Assembly (NCBI GenBank): GCA_964531675.1
Contig: CAZHFW010000054.1
Span: forward strand, 1-19,351
Origin: CAZHFW01 sp964531675
GTDB lineage: Bacteria; Planctomycetota; Phycisphaerae; Phycisphaerales; UBA1924
DNA: 19,351 nucleotides
Direction of reading: 5' to 3'
Each line of letters starts with the position of its first letter. Positions within the stretch are counted from its first letter, which is position 1. Shown piece by piece: positions 1-7,430 of this stretch. The notes below the pieces were generated by a model, which had not been told where the DNA came from, made no database searches, and saw only the letters and a list, made by a program, of their open reading frames with translations. Position numbers and translations under genes: made by a program.

Positions 1-633
1 CGAGGGAAGCCCGTTCTGGAGCTGCGGGAACTTCTGCCGCGCAAGCTCCGGGCCCGGCATGGCGGTGAAGCTCTTGAGCTCCATCAGGTTGGGAATCACC
101 ATGCCCCGACCCTTGGGGAACCACTTCTTGGCCTGCTCGAGCTCGAACTCGGCGGTGCAATGCACCCACGCGGCCCGCTCCAGCATCCGCTTTGCGCCGA
201 TCGACAGGTAGACCTTTTTCTTCAGCGCTTGCTGCGCCATGCTCCAGTCGTCGAGCATCCCGCGGACCGAGAGCACGTAGGGCTTGCGCATCTTTTGCGC
301 CAGATTCGCCAGCTGCAGCGCGGAGGGCACCCACACGCCGTGGAGATGCAGCACATCGCAGGCCTCCAGGGCCAACCTGGCCTGCTTCATCGCGGCGCCG
401 TCGAAGAGCCCGAGCGGGAGGCTCGGCTTGGGGAGCAGCCTGATCCGCGGCGTCGTGGGGTTGAAGGTCTCTTTCGAGTTCTTCTTCCACTCCTCGGGAG
501 CCTGGAAGTCATCCGTGGTCAGGAGCGTGAGCTCGTGCCCCTGGGCGGCGCAGGCGTTGGAGAGGTCCGTGATGGCCCGAATCGGCCCGCCGTCGGCGAA
601 CCAGTACCGGAGGATGTAGTGCGCGATCTTCAT
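1..633 (-). CDS. Glycosyltransferase, GT4-like N-terminal part (cut by window edge)
   Basis: The reading frame opens at an ATG (633-631) and runs without a stop to base 1, giving 211 residues of a protein whose family is usually 350-400 long. The start reads MKIAHYILRYWFADGG, and the first ~25 residues fit the glycine-rich donor/acceptor loop of family-4 glycosyltransferases (ADGGPIRAI, then AAQGHELTLLT). Further motifs typical of the N-terminal Rossmann domain are DVLHLHGVWVP (about residues 105-115), YVLSVRGML, and VHCTAEFELEQAKKWFP followed by VIPNL. The catalytic C-terminal E-x7-E region lies outside the window, so the sugar specificity is unknown. Such enzymes act at the cytoplasmic face in capsule, O-antigen or exopolysaccharide assembly. 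No clear Shine-Dalgarno site precedes the ATG. The family call is firm; the exact role is not. Confidence 0.85.
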   Translation of the reverse strand, partial: MKIAHYILRYWFADGGPIRAITDLSNACAAQGHELTLLTTDDFQAPEEWKKNSKETFNPTTPRIRLLPKPSLPLGLFDGAAMKQARLALEACDVLHLHGVWVPSALQLANLAQKMRKPYVLSVRGMLDDWSMAQQALKKKVYLSIGAKRMLERAAWVHCTAEFELEQAKKWFPKGRGMVIPNLMELKSFTAMPGPELARQKFPQLQNGLPS

Positions 634-1064
634 GGCTGGGCAGCGTGGATGCGATGTCCCGGGGCAAGCGTCCCGGGATACATCTATCGGACGATCCGCA
701 GCCTGTCGATAGCCCCAAGAGGGGCCAAACGCGGGCTGGTCCCCAGCAGGTTACCCGTCGTGCGCAAGACCCGCGCCAGACCCCTGCAATCAACCCATAA
801 GGCTTCATGGTCGACGCGAAGTCCGGCCCCGAACGCGGCGCCGTTTGAAGGCATGGAAAACCGGAGGTCTCCAACCTCTCGCGCCGCGGCGTTTCGAAGG
901 AATGTCCTGGTGCGCGCGAGGACCTGAGAACCTGGACCGGCGGATGGTCACCAAACACGGCCGCCATTCAGCGATCCAGCGCGAAGCTGTTCCAACAGCG
1001 GCATTCGCGCGAGCTTGGCCCGCGCGGGCGGTTTGTGAGGATCCATCGACCCGCAGCGGGCCGA
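634..1064. other. Intergenic spacer with several palindromes, no supported gene
   Basis: This 431-bp stretch separates the glycosyltransferase from the PEP-CTERM-like gene, both on the minus strand. Frames across it lack family-like motifs and change character where the glycosyltransferase begins, so I call no gene. It holds a hairpin with arms TCCCGGG (657-663) and CCCGGGA (672-678). It also holds an inverted pair CTATCG/CGATAG (684-689 and 707-712) and a perfect 12-bp palindrome GCCCGCGCGGGC (1018-1029). The first two would lie in the leader of the glycosyltransferase transcript, and the third lies 36 bp past the stop of the PEP-CTERM-like gene. None has a clear T-run, so terminator function is unproven. 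I see no confident -35/-10 pair. Confidence 0.5.
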
Positions 1065-1805
1065 TCAGCGCTTCCGGCGGCTGAGCCCAGCGAGACCGAA
1101 GATCATCGGGAGCGCTCCGGCGGGCGTCGGGACCGTCAGGCGGTAGTTGTACGACGCGGTGAACGTCTCGTTTCCGAAGGCGTCGAGCGAGAGCACGCTG
1201 TACACCCGGTAGAGGCCCGGTCCGAGCGTGCCGCTCTTGTCGAAGCTGCCTTCACCGCCCGGCAGGAAGATGCTGTTGAAGGGGCTGTTCTGCCAGACGA
1301 TCCCGTCGAAGTACTGGAGCGCGACGAGGCTGAACGCCGAAGGGCCGGGGAGATCGATGGACCCGGAGAGCTGGTAGTCCGTGGGCGCCGCGATGTTGAA
1401 CTCAAGCACGAGCTCGTTGCCCGGATTGCTCATGATGAGCTGCGCCACGCCCGCGCCGGTCGCGACCGTTGAGACGCTCGTGCTTCCCGATGCGGAGATG
1501 GACGAGAAGCCGTTGAGCGGACCGGTGATCGAGAACTCGTGCTGGGCGATGCCGTCAACGCCCGCGAAGTAAGGCTGCCCGTTCGGGAGCACGCCCGAGG
1601 TGGAGCCCTTGTACTCGATCGACTCGTTGTCCGAGGCGACGAGCAGGTTGTCGGGGGTGCTCACCGAGTCGGAGTGCGAGTCGCCACCCGCGCCGTACAC
1701 ATAGGTGTAGCTCACGCCCGACTTGCGGCTGGTGAGCGACTGGGCCTCCGCGGAAGCGGACGCGATCACGGACAGAGCGACGATCGTCAACGCACGAGTT
1801 TGCAT
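1065..1805 (-). CDS. Secreted PEP-CTERM-like protein (PTP variant), function unknown
   Basis: This 246-residue protein has an N-terminal signal peptide (MQTRALTIVALSVIASASAEAQS, cleavage likely after A-x-A near residue 20). The body is rich in Gly, Ser, Asn and aromatics, as in secreted beta-rich surface proteins. The C-terminal 22 residues follow the exosortase-type plan: a short motif VPTPAGA, a hydrophobic stretch (LPMIFGLAGL) and a basic tail (SRRKR). In classical PEP-CTERM proteins the motif is P-E-P; here it is P-T-P, as in two other proteins of this window. I chose the ATG at 1805 because AAGGGG lies 5-10 bases upstream and the signal peptide begins there; a longer frame to 1910 adds residues that do not fit. 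It is probably exported and processed by an exosortase encoded elsewhere. It shows no obvious homology to the two tandem paralogues at 11593-13098 outside the tail. Confidence 0.8.
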   Translation of the reverse strand: MQTRALTIVALSVIASASAEAQSLTSRKSGVSYTYVYGAGGDSHSDSVSTPDNLLVASDNESIEYKGSTSGVLPNGQPYFAGVDGIAQHEFSITGPLNGFSSISASGSTSVSTVATGAGVAQLIMSNPGNELVLEFNIAAPTDYQLSGSIDLPGPSAFSLVALQYFDGIVWQNSPFNSIFLPGGEGSFDKSGTLGPGLYRVYSVLSLDAFGNETFTASYNYRLTVPTPAGALPMIFGLAGLSRRKR

Positions 1806-1949
1806 GGAACACCCCTTGGCGGAAGCAATGCCGCCATACACAAGGTGCCCCAAGAAGTCGCATTTGCCAGCCAAACCCACAAACAGGGGGCCAAGACATC
1901 CAAGCCGCACAGCTTGCCAACGTCCGAGAACATCGGGCGGGATCGCCAG

Positions 1950-2741
1950 CTAACGGCCGAGCAGGCTCCGGGCCATCGCGGCAACCTCGCAGCGGGCTTC
2001 CTTGGCCAGATGCCTGAGCAGCCTCATCGCCTCGGACTCGATCAGCGAGTCACGCTCGACCAGGAACCACTTGGCCTGTTCGATGAGCATGCGGTCCTCA
2101 AGCTTCCGGCGGAGCACCTCGGCTTCGATCTCCTTCTCGAGGTACTGATTGAACCGCGCCCAGGCGACTTCGATCGCGGGCCTGAGCTGCTCGCGCGTGA
2201 CGGGCTTCACCAGATATCCGAAGACACCCGCCTCGGTCGCTGCAGCGACCTGCTGCTGGTCGGAGAAGGCCGAGACGATGACCACCGGCAGGAGCATCTC
2301 GTGGAACAAGGCCCGGGCCGCGTCGATGCCGTCGGAGTCGGTCATCATCCGCACGTCGAGCACCGCCATGTCGGGCATCGTCGAGAAGGCCAGGAGCACC
2401 GCGTGCTCGCCGTCGCGGGCGGGTCCGACCGCTTCGTAGCCGAGCTGACGCAGGGCCTGCATCACCGCGGCGCCCGCGAGGCTCTCGTCGTCCGCGACCA
2501 GGATCCGGCGCGGATGAGCCAGAGGGGTGCGCCGGGCTTGCGTCTCGGTGTGCGGCGTCGTCAGCGGTGGGGGAGGCGACGAGACGCCTCGCACATCGTC
2601 GATCAGCGTGCTGGGGAGCACGATCTCCACCCCTGGGGAATCCACCCTCCGCCCCGGAACCCCTCGTGCCGGCTCGGTCTGGGTGTGCGGCTTGCCGCTG
2701 CTGCTGCGAAACGGGGACGACGGAAGTGTGGATGCGTTCAT
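1950..2741 (-). CDS. Response regulator: receiver plus ANTAR RNA-binding domain
   Basis: The 263-residue product has a receiver domain at about 78-195: RRILVADDES with acidic D84/D85, the phosphoacceptor D129 in AVLDVRM, S157 in VIVSAFSD, and K179 in LVKPVTREQL. A helical linker (about 196-215) leads to a C-terminal ANTAR domain (about 205-260; RRKLEDRMLIEQAKWFLVE, then SEAMRLLRHLAKEA). ANTAR proteins bind twin-hairpin RNA leaders and prevent transcription termination, as EutV, NasR and AmiR do. The start ATG (2741-2739) has a strong AAGGAGG site upstream and overlaps the kinase stop as ATGA, so the two are translationally coupled. Unusually, about 78 residues of Ser/Pro/Thr-rich, probably disordered sequence precede the receiver. 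No target leader was identified. Domain assignment is firm; the regulated genes are unknown. Confidence 0.93.
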   Translation of the reverse strand: MNASTLPSSPFRSSSGKPHTQTEPARGVPGRRVDSPGVEIVLPSTLIDDVRGVSSPPPPLTTPHTETQARRTPLAHPRRILVADDESLAGAAVMQALRQLGYEAVGPARDGEHAVLLAFSTMPDMAVLDVRMMTDSDGIDAARALFHEMLLPVVIVSAFSDQQQVAAATEAGVFGYLVKPVTREQLRPAIEVAWARFNQYLEKEIEAEVLRRKLEDRMLIEQAKWFLVERDSLIESEAMRLLRHLAKEARCEVAAMARSLLGR

Positions 2742-3748
2742 GCGCAAACCTCCTTGTGCGTGGGCTGCGGGATGGATTCGCTCTGCGCTGACAGGCCTGT
2801 CCCGGTCGCGGGGGACGGGAGCCTGAGATGGGCGCTGATCTCGACTTTCCAGGACGCGGGTCCGGGTGTGAAGCGGACCTGACCGCGAAGATCGCTGGTC
2901 GCAAAGCCCTCGACGAGCGTCAGTCCGATGCCGGTGCTGTGCTTGGGCGCGACGATGACATGATCCGGCGCGTGCTCCGGGGCGAAGGACTCGAGCCACA
3001 CGAACTCCAGGTGTGTGCCGGAGGAGTCCGGCGCTGCATTCCACGTCGCGCGGATGGATCCGCCGAGCCCGAGTGCGCCGTGCTTGGCGGCATTGGTGAG
3101 CAGTTCCTGGACGATCATGGCCAGGGCGTTGGCTTCCCGGCCGGAGAGATCGACCCGAGGCCCGCAAAGCTCGATGCGCTCGGCATCCGAAGCGTCCACG
3201 ACTCCTGATGCGACCGACCGGATCACCGCAGCCAGGTCCGTGCCGGTCTCCCCCGCGGCGCTGATCAGGGTGTACACCTCCCGCAGCGCGATAATCTTGC
3301 CCCGGAGCGCTTCGACCGCGTCGGCTGGAGGGGTGCGGGCTTCCTCATAGACACCGACGAGGCCCAGGAGCGCCGCGAGGTTGTTGCGCACGCGGTGGTC
3401 GAGTTCGCGCCGCAAGAGTCGTTCGCGATGGAGCGATTCGGAGAGCTCGTCCATGGCGACGCTGCGCTGATGCAGGGCCATGCGCAGCTCAAACTCCGAC
3501 GCGTCGCGTCGATCGATTTCCTTGCTGAGTCGGCGCATGTACCAGACCGTCAGGCCGCAGGCGACGGCGCTGAGCGGGATGGTGGAGAGCAGCGCCAGAC
3601 GGAGCTGTTCGTCGGCGATCTGTGGATTGGCGCGGGCCAGGAGCAGCACGTCCGCGTTGGAAACGACCACCGCGATGACGGGCGCGAGGAACAGCGCCCA
3701 CGTCGGCAGACGTGCAGGCGGCTGAGATTGGACTGGATCCTGAGTCAA
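2738..3748 (-). CDS. Membrane sensor histidine kinase, HisKA_2 type
   Basis: This 336-residue kinase has two N-terminal membrane segments (about 16-37 and 49-70) joined by a short outside loop. A coiled coil follows, then a HisKA_2 dimerisation domain with the phosphorylated H118 in LRRELDHRVRNNLAALLGL. The ATP-binding domain is seen from the N-box QELLTNAAKHG (E215, N219) and the glycine box STGIGLTLVEG (about 271-281). With no large periplasmic domain, the signal is probably sensed in or near the membrane. It is the upstream partner of the ANTAR regulator, with a 4-bp ATGA overlap, which parallels the EutW/EutV pair. The start is TTG (3748-3746), supported by GGAG six bases upstream. The start codon lies next to a small hairpin with 5-bp arms (3742-3746 and 3753-3757) that could limit initiation. 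Family call is firm; ligand is unknown. Confidence 0.92.
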   Translation of the reverse strand: MTQDPVQSQPPARLPTWALFLAPVIAVVVSNADVLLLARANPQIADEQLRLALLSTIPLSAVACGLTVWYMRRLSKEIDRRDASEFELRMALHQRSVAMDELSESLHRERLLRRELDHRVRNNLAALLGLVGVYEEARTPPADAVEALRGKIIALREVYTLISAAGETGTDLAAVIRSVASGVVDASDAERIELCGPRVDLSGREANALAMIVQELLTNAAKHGALGLGGSIRATWNAAPDSSGTHLEFVWLESFAPEHAPDHVIVAPKHSTGIGLTLVEGFATSDLRGQVRFTPGPASWKVEISAHLRLPSPATGTGLSAQSESIPQPTHKEVCA

Positions 3749-3873
3749 AAGCGACTCCGCCCCCGGATCCGAGACGCTGGACGCGGGTGATACGAGCCGC
3801 CACCAGGCGCCGTTCGCGGGCGTTCTGCGGATTTTTGTTCGGGGTCACGCAGGCCCGTCGTGGTTATCCATGT

Positions 3874-3902
3874 CCGTCCGAGCCTCCAGCGCAAGCTGGA
3901 GG
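3874..3902 (+). repeat. REP-like hairpin element, left copy of an inverted pair
   Basis: This 29-bp unit is nine bases (CCGTCCGAG) followed by a hairpin with arms CCTCCAGC and GCTGGAGG and a GCAA tetraloop. It is repeated exactly, in reverse complement, at 3981-4009. The form (short extragenic palindrome with a 5' tag) is that of REP sequences moved by RAYT transposases. The hairpin sequence differs from the repeats flanking the RAYT gene at 16902. Confidence 0.8.
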
Positions 3903-3980
3903 AAGCTGCCGATGAACCACAACGCCCGGTTTGGGGCGATGCTCTTCGTCGTGCCCGGAGATTCGGGTGAATGGAAGATC

Positions 3981-4009
3981 CCTCCAGCTTGCGCTGGAGG
4001 CTCGGACGG
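3981..4009 (-). repeat. REP-like hairpin element, right copy of an inverted pair
   Basis: This is a perfect reverse complement of 3874-3902, separated from it by 78 bp. It ends two bases before the stop codon of the ABC ATPase gene, so in the mRNA its hairpin (or the 29-bp pairing with the other copy) would immediately follow the coding region. It could slow 3' decay or favour termination. There is no T-run after it, so it is not a classical intrinsic terminator. The pair resembles a BIME (two REPs in opposite orientation). Confidence 0.8.
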
Positions 4010-4011
4010 CG

Positions 4012-5115
4012 TTAGCTGAGGACGACGACGTCCTGGGGGTCGACGGTGATCGCGACCTGCTTGCCCGTGGCGGCGGCGCCGTCGACGGCGTACGGCGGGT
4101 TCAGCTGCGCCACCTTGATGCGCGCGTGGTCCTTTGAAACACCCGCGAGGTCCACGGTGTGCTGGACCATTTCGCCCAGGTAGGTCGAGTCCGCGAGCGT
4201 CGCGGGGAGGGAGTTGGGTGAGCCCGCGGGCGCCAGACGAAGCGACTCGGGCCGGATCGAGAGCAGGACCTGAGAGCCTGGAGTCGGAGCGGCGGATGTC
4301 GCGTTCGACGCGTGCAGCGTGCCGGCGCCGGTCTTGAGCTCGATCTGGCTTCCCGAAGCGGCGCTGACGGTTGCGGGGATGAAGTTGGTCTCGCCCAGGA
4401 ACTCGGCGACGAACTTGTTGCGGGGCTTGCGGTAAAGCTCCGCGGGCCCGCCGATCTGCACGACCTTGCCCGATTCCATGATCGCGATGCGATCGGCCAT
4501 CGAGAGGGCTTCCTTCTGATCGTGCGTCACGTAGATCGTCGTGATGCCGCTCTCCTTACAGATCCGGCGGATCTCCGAGCGGAGCTCGATCCTGAGCTTG
4601 GCGTCCAGGTTCGAAAGCGGCTCGTCAAGGAGGAGCACATCGGGACGGATGACCAGGGCGCGGGCCAGGGCCACGCGCTGCTGCTGACCGCCCGAGAGCT
4701 GATTGGGACGGCGCTGCGCGTACTGCTCCATGCGGACCGCGGCCAGCGCTTCATTCACGCGGCGCGACTTCTCGGGGTCCTTGATCTTGCGGATCTCAAG
4801 CCCGAAGGCGACGTTGCCCGCGACGGTCATGTGGGGCCACAGCGCGTACGACTGGAACACCATCCCGGTGTTGCGGTCGTTGGGGGCAGCGAACGTGACG
4901 TCGTTCCCGTTGAAGAGGAGCTTTCCCGCGGAGGGCTCGATGAAGCCCGCGATCATCCGAAGGAGGGTGGTCTTGCCGCAGCCTGAGGGGCCGAGCAGGA
5001 AGAAGAGCTCGCCCGGCGCGATCTCAAGCTGGACCGAATCGACCGCGGTGGTTGTGCCGCCGCCGTGCGCCGGGAAGGTCTTCTTGAGCCCCTGAATCGA
5101 GATCGCGGTGGACAT
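4012..5115 (-). CDS. ABC transporter ATP-binding protein, PotA/UgpC/MalK type
   Basis: The 367-residue protein carries a complete ATPase: Walker A GPSGCGKTT (42-50), Q-loop Gln at about 88 (MVFQSYALWPHMTV), signature LSGGQQQR (140-147), Walker B VLLLDEP (about 160-166) and switch His at about 198 (THDQ). The C-terminal ~120 residues form a TOBE-type regulatory domain, as in importers for polyamines, iron(III), sugars or glycerol-phosphate. It would couple ATP hydrolysis to an inner-membrane permease pair and a binding protein. None of these is encoded nearby on either side, so the substrate cannot be told. The gene starts at ATG (5115-5113) without a clear Shine-Dalgarno site. Length and motifs are normal for the family. 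Confidence 0.92.
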   Translation of the reverse strand: MSTAISIQGLKKTFPAHGGGTTTAVDSVQLEIAPGELFFLLGPSGCGKTTLLRMIAGFIEPSAGKLLFNGNDVTFAAPNDRNTGMVFQSYALWPHMTVAGNVAFGLEIRKIKDPEKSRRVNEALAAVRMEQYAQRRPNQLSGGQQQRVALARALVIRPDVLLLDEPLSNLDAKLRIELRSEIRRICKESGITTIYVTHDQKEALSMADRIAIMESGKVVQIGGPAELYRKPRNKFVAEFLGETNFIPATVSAASGSQIELKTGAGTLHASNATSAAPTPGSQVLLSIRPESLRLAPAGSPNSLPATLADSTYLGEMVQHTVDLAGVSKDHARIKVAQLNPPYAVDGAAATGKQVAITVDPQDVVVLS

Positions 5116-5185
5116 GCGGGCAAAGCATAGAGCAGATCCCCCTCCCGGGTGGATCCCCCGGGATTTCCTCCCCCGGGATCGCTCG

Positions 5186-7018
5186 TCAGCCGCCCCGGCC
5201 CTTGGATTTCAGCCAGGCGTGGAGCTTGGTCGCGGTCCAGGTGTTCACGCACATGTCGGGGGTGAGCCATCCCCGCCGGCCGGTGAGTACGCCGTAGCGC
5301 AGGTTGTCGAAGTCCTCGCGCTGGTGAACGTCGCAGTTGATGGCGATCGAGCCGCCCGCGTCGACCGCGGCCCGGACGTGGGTGTCGCGGAGGTCGAGCC
5401 TCATCCAGTGGGCGTTGATCTCCAGCGCGGTGCGGTGCTCCTTGGCAGCAGCGATCAGTTCGTTCATCGCGGGGGAGAGGCCCGGACGCCGGTTGATCAG
5501 GCGGGCGGTGGGGTGACCCAGGATGTGCACGAGCGGGTGCGTGATGGCGCGGAGGAGCCTCTTGGTCGCCAGGGCGTCCTCCTGGCGCGTCGCGACGTGC
5601 GGGCTGGCGACGACGATGTCGAGTTCCGCGAGCAGATCATCGTCGTAGTCCAGAGCGCCGTCGGCCAGGATGTCGACCTCCGAGCCCGCGAGGATCGTGA
5701 TCTTCACGCCGTCGTCGTGGAGTTTCTTCTGGGCAGCGTGGATCGCCTTGATGTGGGCGCGGAGGCGTTTCTCATCCAGCCCTCCCGCGATCGCGGAGGA
5801 CTTGGAGTGATCGGTGACCGCGATCGTGTGGAAGCCCCGCGCGTGGGCCTCGCGGGCCAGGGCTTCGATGGAGAGCACGCCATCGGAGGCGGTGGTGTGG
5901 GCGTGGAGCTCCGCGCGGATGTGCTTGACCTCGATCAGTTCGGGCGTCGCCTCGAGATCGATCTCGCCCCGGCTCTCGCGGATCTCCGGCGGGATGAAGG
6001 GCAGGTCCAAGGCTTTGTAGATCTGGGCCTCGGTGGAGGCTGCGATGGGTTTCACGCCGCGTGCTTGCGGGGGCGTGTCCTGGTCATCTTCGGGGAACAG
6101 GCCGTACTCATTGAGCGTGAGCCCTCGCTTCTGGGCGCGTTCGCGGAGGGCCACGTTGTGTTCCTTGGACCCGGTGAAGTACATCAGCGCCGCGCCGAAG
6201 GACTCCTTGGGAAGGATGCGGAGGTCGACCTGGATCAGCGTGCCTCCCTTGGACTTGCCCGCGTCCTCGTCGCCTCCCCAGCGTCCCAGGTCCGCGCCCA
6301 TGTCGAGCATGACGGAGGATTTGGTGTCGCCCGAGGCCAGCACGCGCTGCACGCCGGGCATCTCGCGGAACTCCCGGCTGATCTCCGCGGCCTTGGCGTG
6401 ATCCTTGAGCGTGACCAGGATGTCGATGTCGCCGATGGATTCCTTGCCCCGCCGCAGACTCCCCGCGAACTCGGCCTGCAGGACGCCCTTCAGGGAGCGC
6501 ATGCGTTCGGCGATCGCCTCCGCCAGGGGCATCGCCAGCCCGATCCAGGCCCGCTGCTGGGCCTCGTCGGTCGCGAAGGCCAGTGACTCCTTGATCTTCT
6601 CGACGCTCTTGGCGCCCATGCGCGGGAGCTTCAGGATCGAGCCATCGTCGATGATGCGCTTGAGCCCCGCGACGTCGGTGACGCCCGCTTCTTGCCAGAA
6701 CATGCGGACGGTCTTGGGGCCAAGGCCCGGGATGCGCAGGATTGCGAGGAGGCCCGCGGGGACCTTGGCCGAGAGCTCATCGAGCTCCTTGATTGCGCCC
6801 GAGCGGGCCATCTCGATGATCTTGTCGGCGATCTTGGCGCCGATCCCCGGGATCTCGACGAGCTGCTCTTTGCTGAGCTTGGAGAGGTCTTCGGTCACGC
6901 CCTCGATCGAGCGGGTCGCCCGCGCGTTGGCGCTGGAGCGGAAGGAATCCTCGCCCAGGAGGTCCATGAGGACCGAGATCTGCTGGAGTTTCTCCGCCAG
7001 TGTCGCGTTGAAGGACAT
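5186..7018 (-). CDS. polX: DNA polymerase X with PHP exonuclease domain
   Basis: This 610-residue protein is a bacterial family-X DNA polymerase for gap filling in base-excision and end repair. Order of parts: an N-terminal helix-hairpin-helix region (about 10-110, with IPGIGAKIADKI and IPGLGPKTVRMF) and a nucleotidyltransferase palm. The palm has catalytic D197 and D199 (GDIDI) and a third acid D265 (QVDLRI). A C-terminal PHP domain runs from about 367. The PHP metal ligands look complete: H372, H374, D379, H404, E447, H474, H502, D563 and H565, so 3'-5' exonuclease and AP-site activities are expected. I chose ATG 7018-7016, where the usual SFNATLAEKL start lies. A longer frame to 7108 adds Pro/Arg-rich sequence overlapping the gene upstream. 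It lies 22 bp downstream of the 129-residue gene, probably in one transcript. Confidence 0.95.
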   Translation of the reverse strand: MSFNATLAEKLQQISVLMDLLGEDSFRSSANARATRSIEGVTEDLSKLSKEQLVEIPGIGAKIADKIIEMARSGAIKELDELSAKVPAGLLAILRIPGLGPKTVRMFWQEAGVTDVAGLKRIIDDGSILKLPRMGAKSVEKIKESLAFATDEAQQRAWIGLAMPLAEAIAERMRSLKGVLQAEFAGSLRRGKESIGDIDILVTLKDHAKAAEISREFREMPGVQRVLASGDTKSSVMLDMGADLGRWGGDEDAGKSKGGTLIQVDLRILPKESFGAALMYFTGSKEHNVALRERAQKRGLTLNEYGLFPEDDQDTPPQARGVKPIAASTEAQIYKALDLPFIPPEIRESRGEIDLEATPELIEVKHIRAELHAHTTASDGVLSIEALAREAHARGFHTIAVTDHSKSSAIAGGLDEKRLRAHIKAIHAAQKKLHDDGVKITILAGSEVDILADGALDYDDDLLAELDIVVASPHVATRQEDALATKRLLRAITHPLVHILGHPTARLINRRPGLSPAMNELIAAAKEHRTALEINAHWMRLDLRDTHVRAAVDAGGSIAINCDVHQREDFDNLRYGVLTGRRGWLTPDMCVNTWTATKLHAWLKSKGRGG

Positions 7019-7040
7019 GGCGTCATGGTAGTGGGGGCGT

Positions 7041-7430
7041 TCAGGCCCCGGCCGAGCGGCGCTTCCGGCGGGCCTCGGCCTGCTGGGCGCTGGATTCCCC
7101 GACGTCATACGTCGTCACGACCTGCTCGGTGTAGCCCTCGCGCTGCACGGGAGGCGAGACCACGTCGATGCTCCGACCCTTGCGGGACTTCTTGCGCGAG
7201 CCCGCGAGGCGCTGCTCGTACGCCTCCGCGACGCGGGACTCGATGGCCGCCACCGCGGCCTCACGCTCGTGGGCGGGGATCGCAAGCAAAGCGGCGAGCC
7301 AGCGCCGCGCCAGCTCGGGGCCGAGCGGGCGCAGCAGCTCAACGAGCATCCGAAGATGGTCGCCTGGCGAGAGCGTCGGCGATGAACTGGGCTCGGGAAG
7401 CTTGCTGGACAAGAGCGGGGGGTTGTTCAT
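7041..7430 (-). CDS. Hypothetical 129-residue protein between polX and an HTH gene
   Basis: I do not recognise this family. The product has a Ser/Pro-rich start (about 1-27), then a helical core (HLRMLVELLRPLGPELARRW, then LAALLAIPAHEREAAVAAIE) to about residue 76. A basic segment (SRKKSRKGR) and a Lys/Arg-rich end follow, so it may bind nucleic acid or protein partners. It contains no membrane segment or signal peptide. Its start (ATG 7430-7428) lies inside the preceding HTH gene, a 92-bp overlap in a different frame. An alternative ATG at 7349 would cut the overlap to 11 bp but lose the sequence leading into the helical core. No good ribosome site is visible for either start. The overlap suggests joint expression with the HTH protein. 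That it is coding is likely but not certain. Confidence 0.6.
   Translation of the reverse strand: MNNPPLLSSKLPEPSSSPTLSPGDHLRMLVELLRPLGPELARRWLAALLAIPAHEREAAVAAIESRVAEAYEQRLAGSRKKSRKGRSIDVVSPPVQREGYTEQVVTTYDVGESSAQQAEARRKRRSAGA

Noticed and set aside
509..967. Minus-strand frame of 152 codons upstream of the glycosyltransferase
   Set aside because: It overlaps the start of the glycosyltransferase in another frame, and its product is Arg/Pro-rich without motifs.
1539..2882. Plus-strand open frame of 447 codons
   Set aside because: It crosses the PEP-CTERM-like gene, an intergenic gap and the response regulator on the other strand, and has no recognisable domain.
3489..3848. Minus-strand frame starting GTG 3848 ahead of the kinase
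   Set aside because: It overlaps the kinase 5' region out of frame. Its first 30 residues look mildly protein-like, but there is no ribosome site and the rest is a shadow.
5108..6586. Long plus-strand open frame of 492 codons
   Set aside because: It is antisense to polX, whose polymerase and PHP residues are complete. The frame shows only the composition of an antisense reading.
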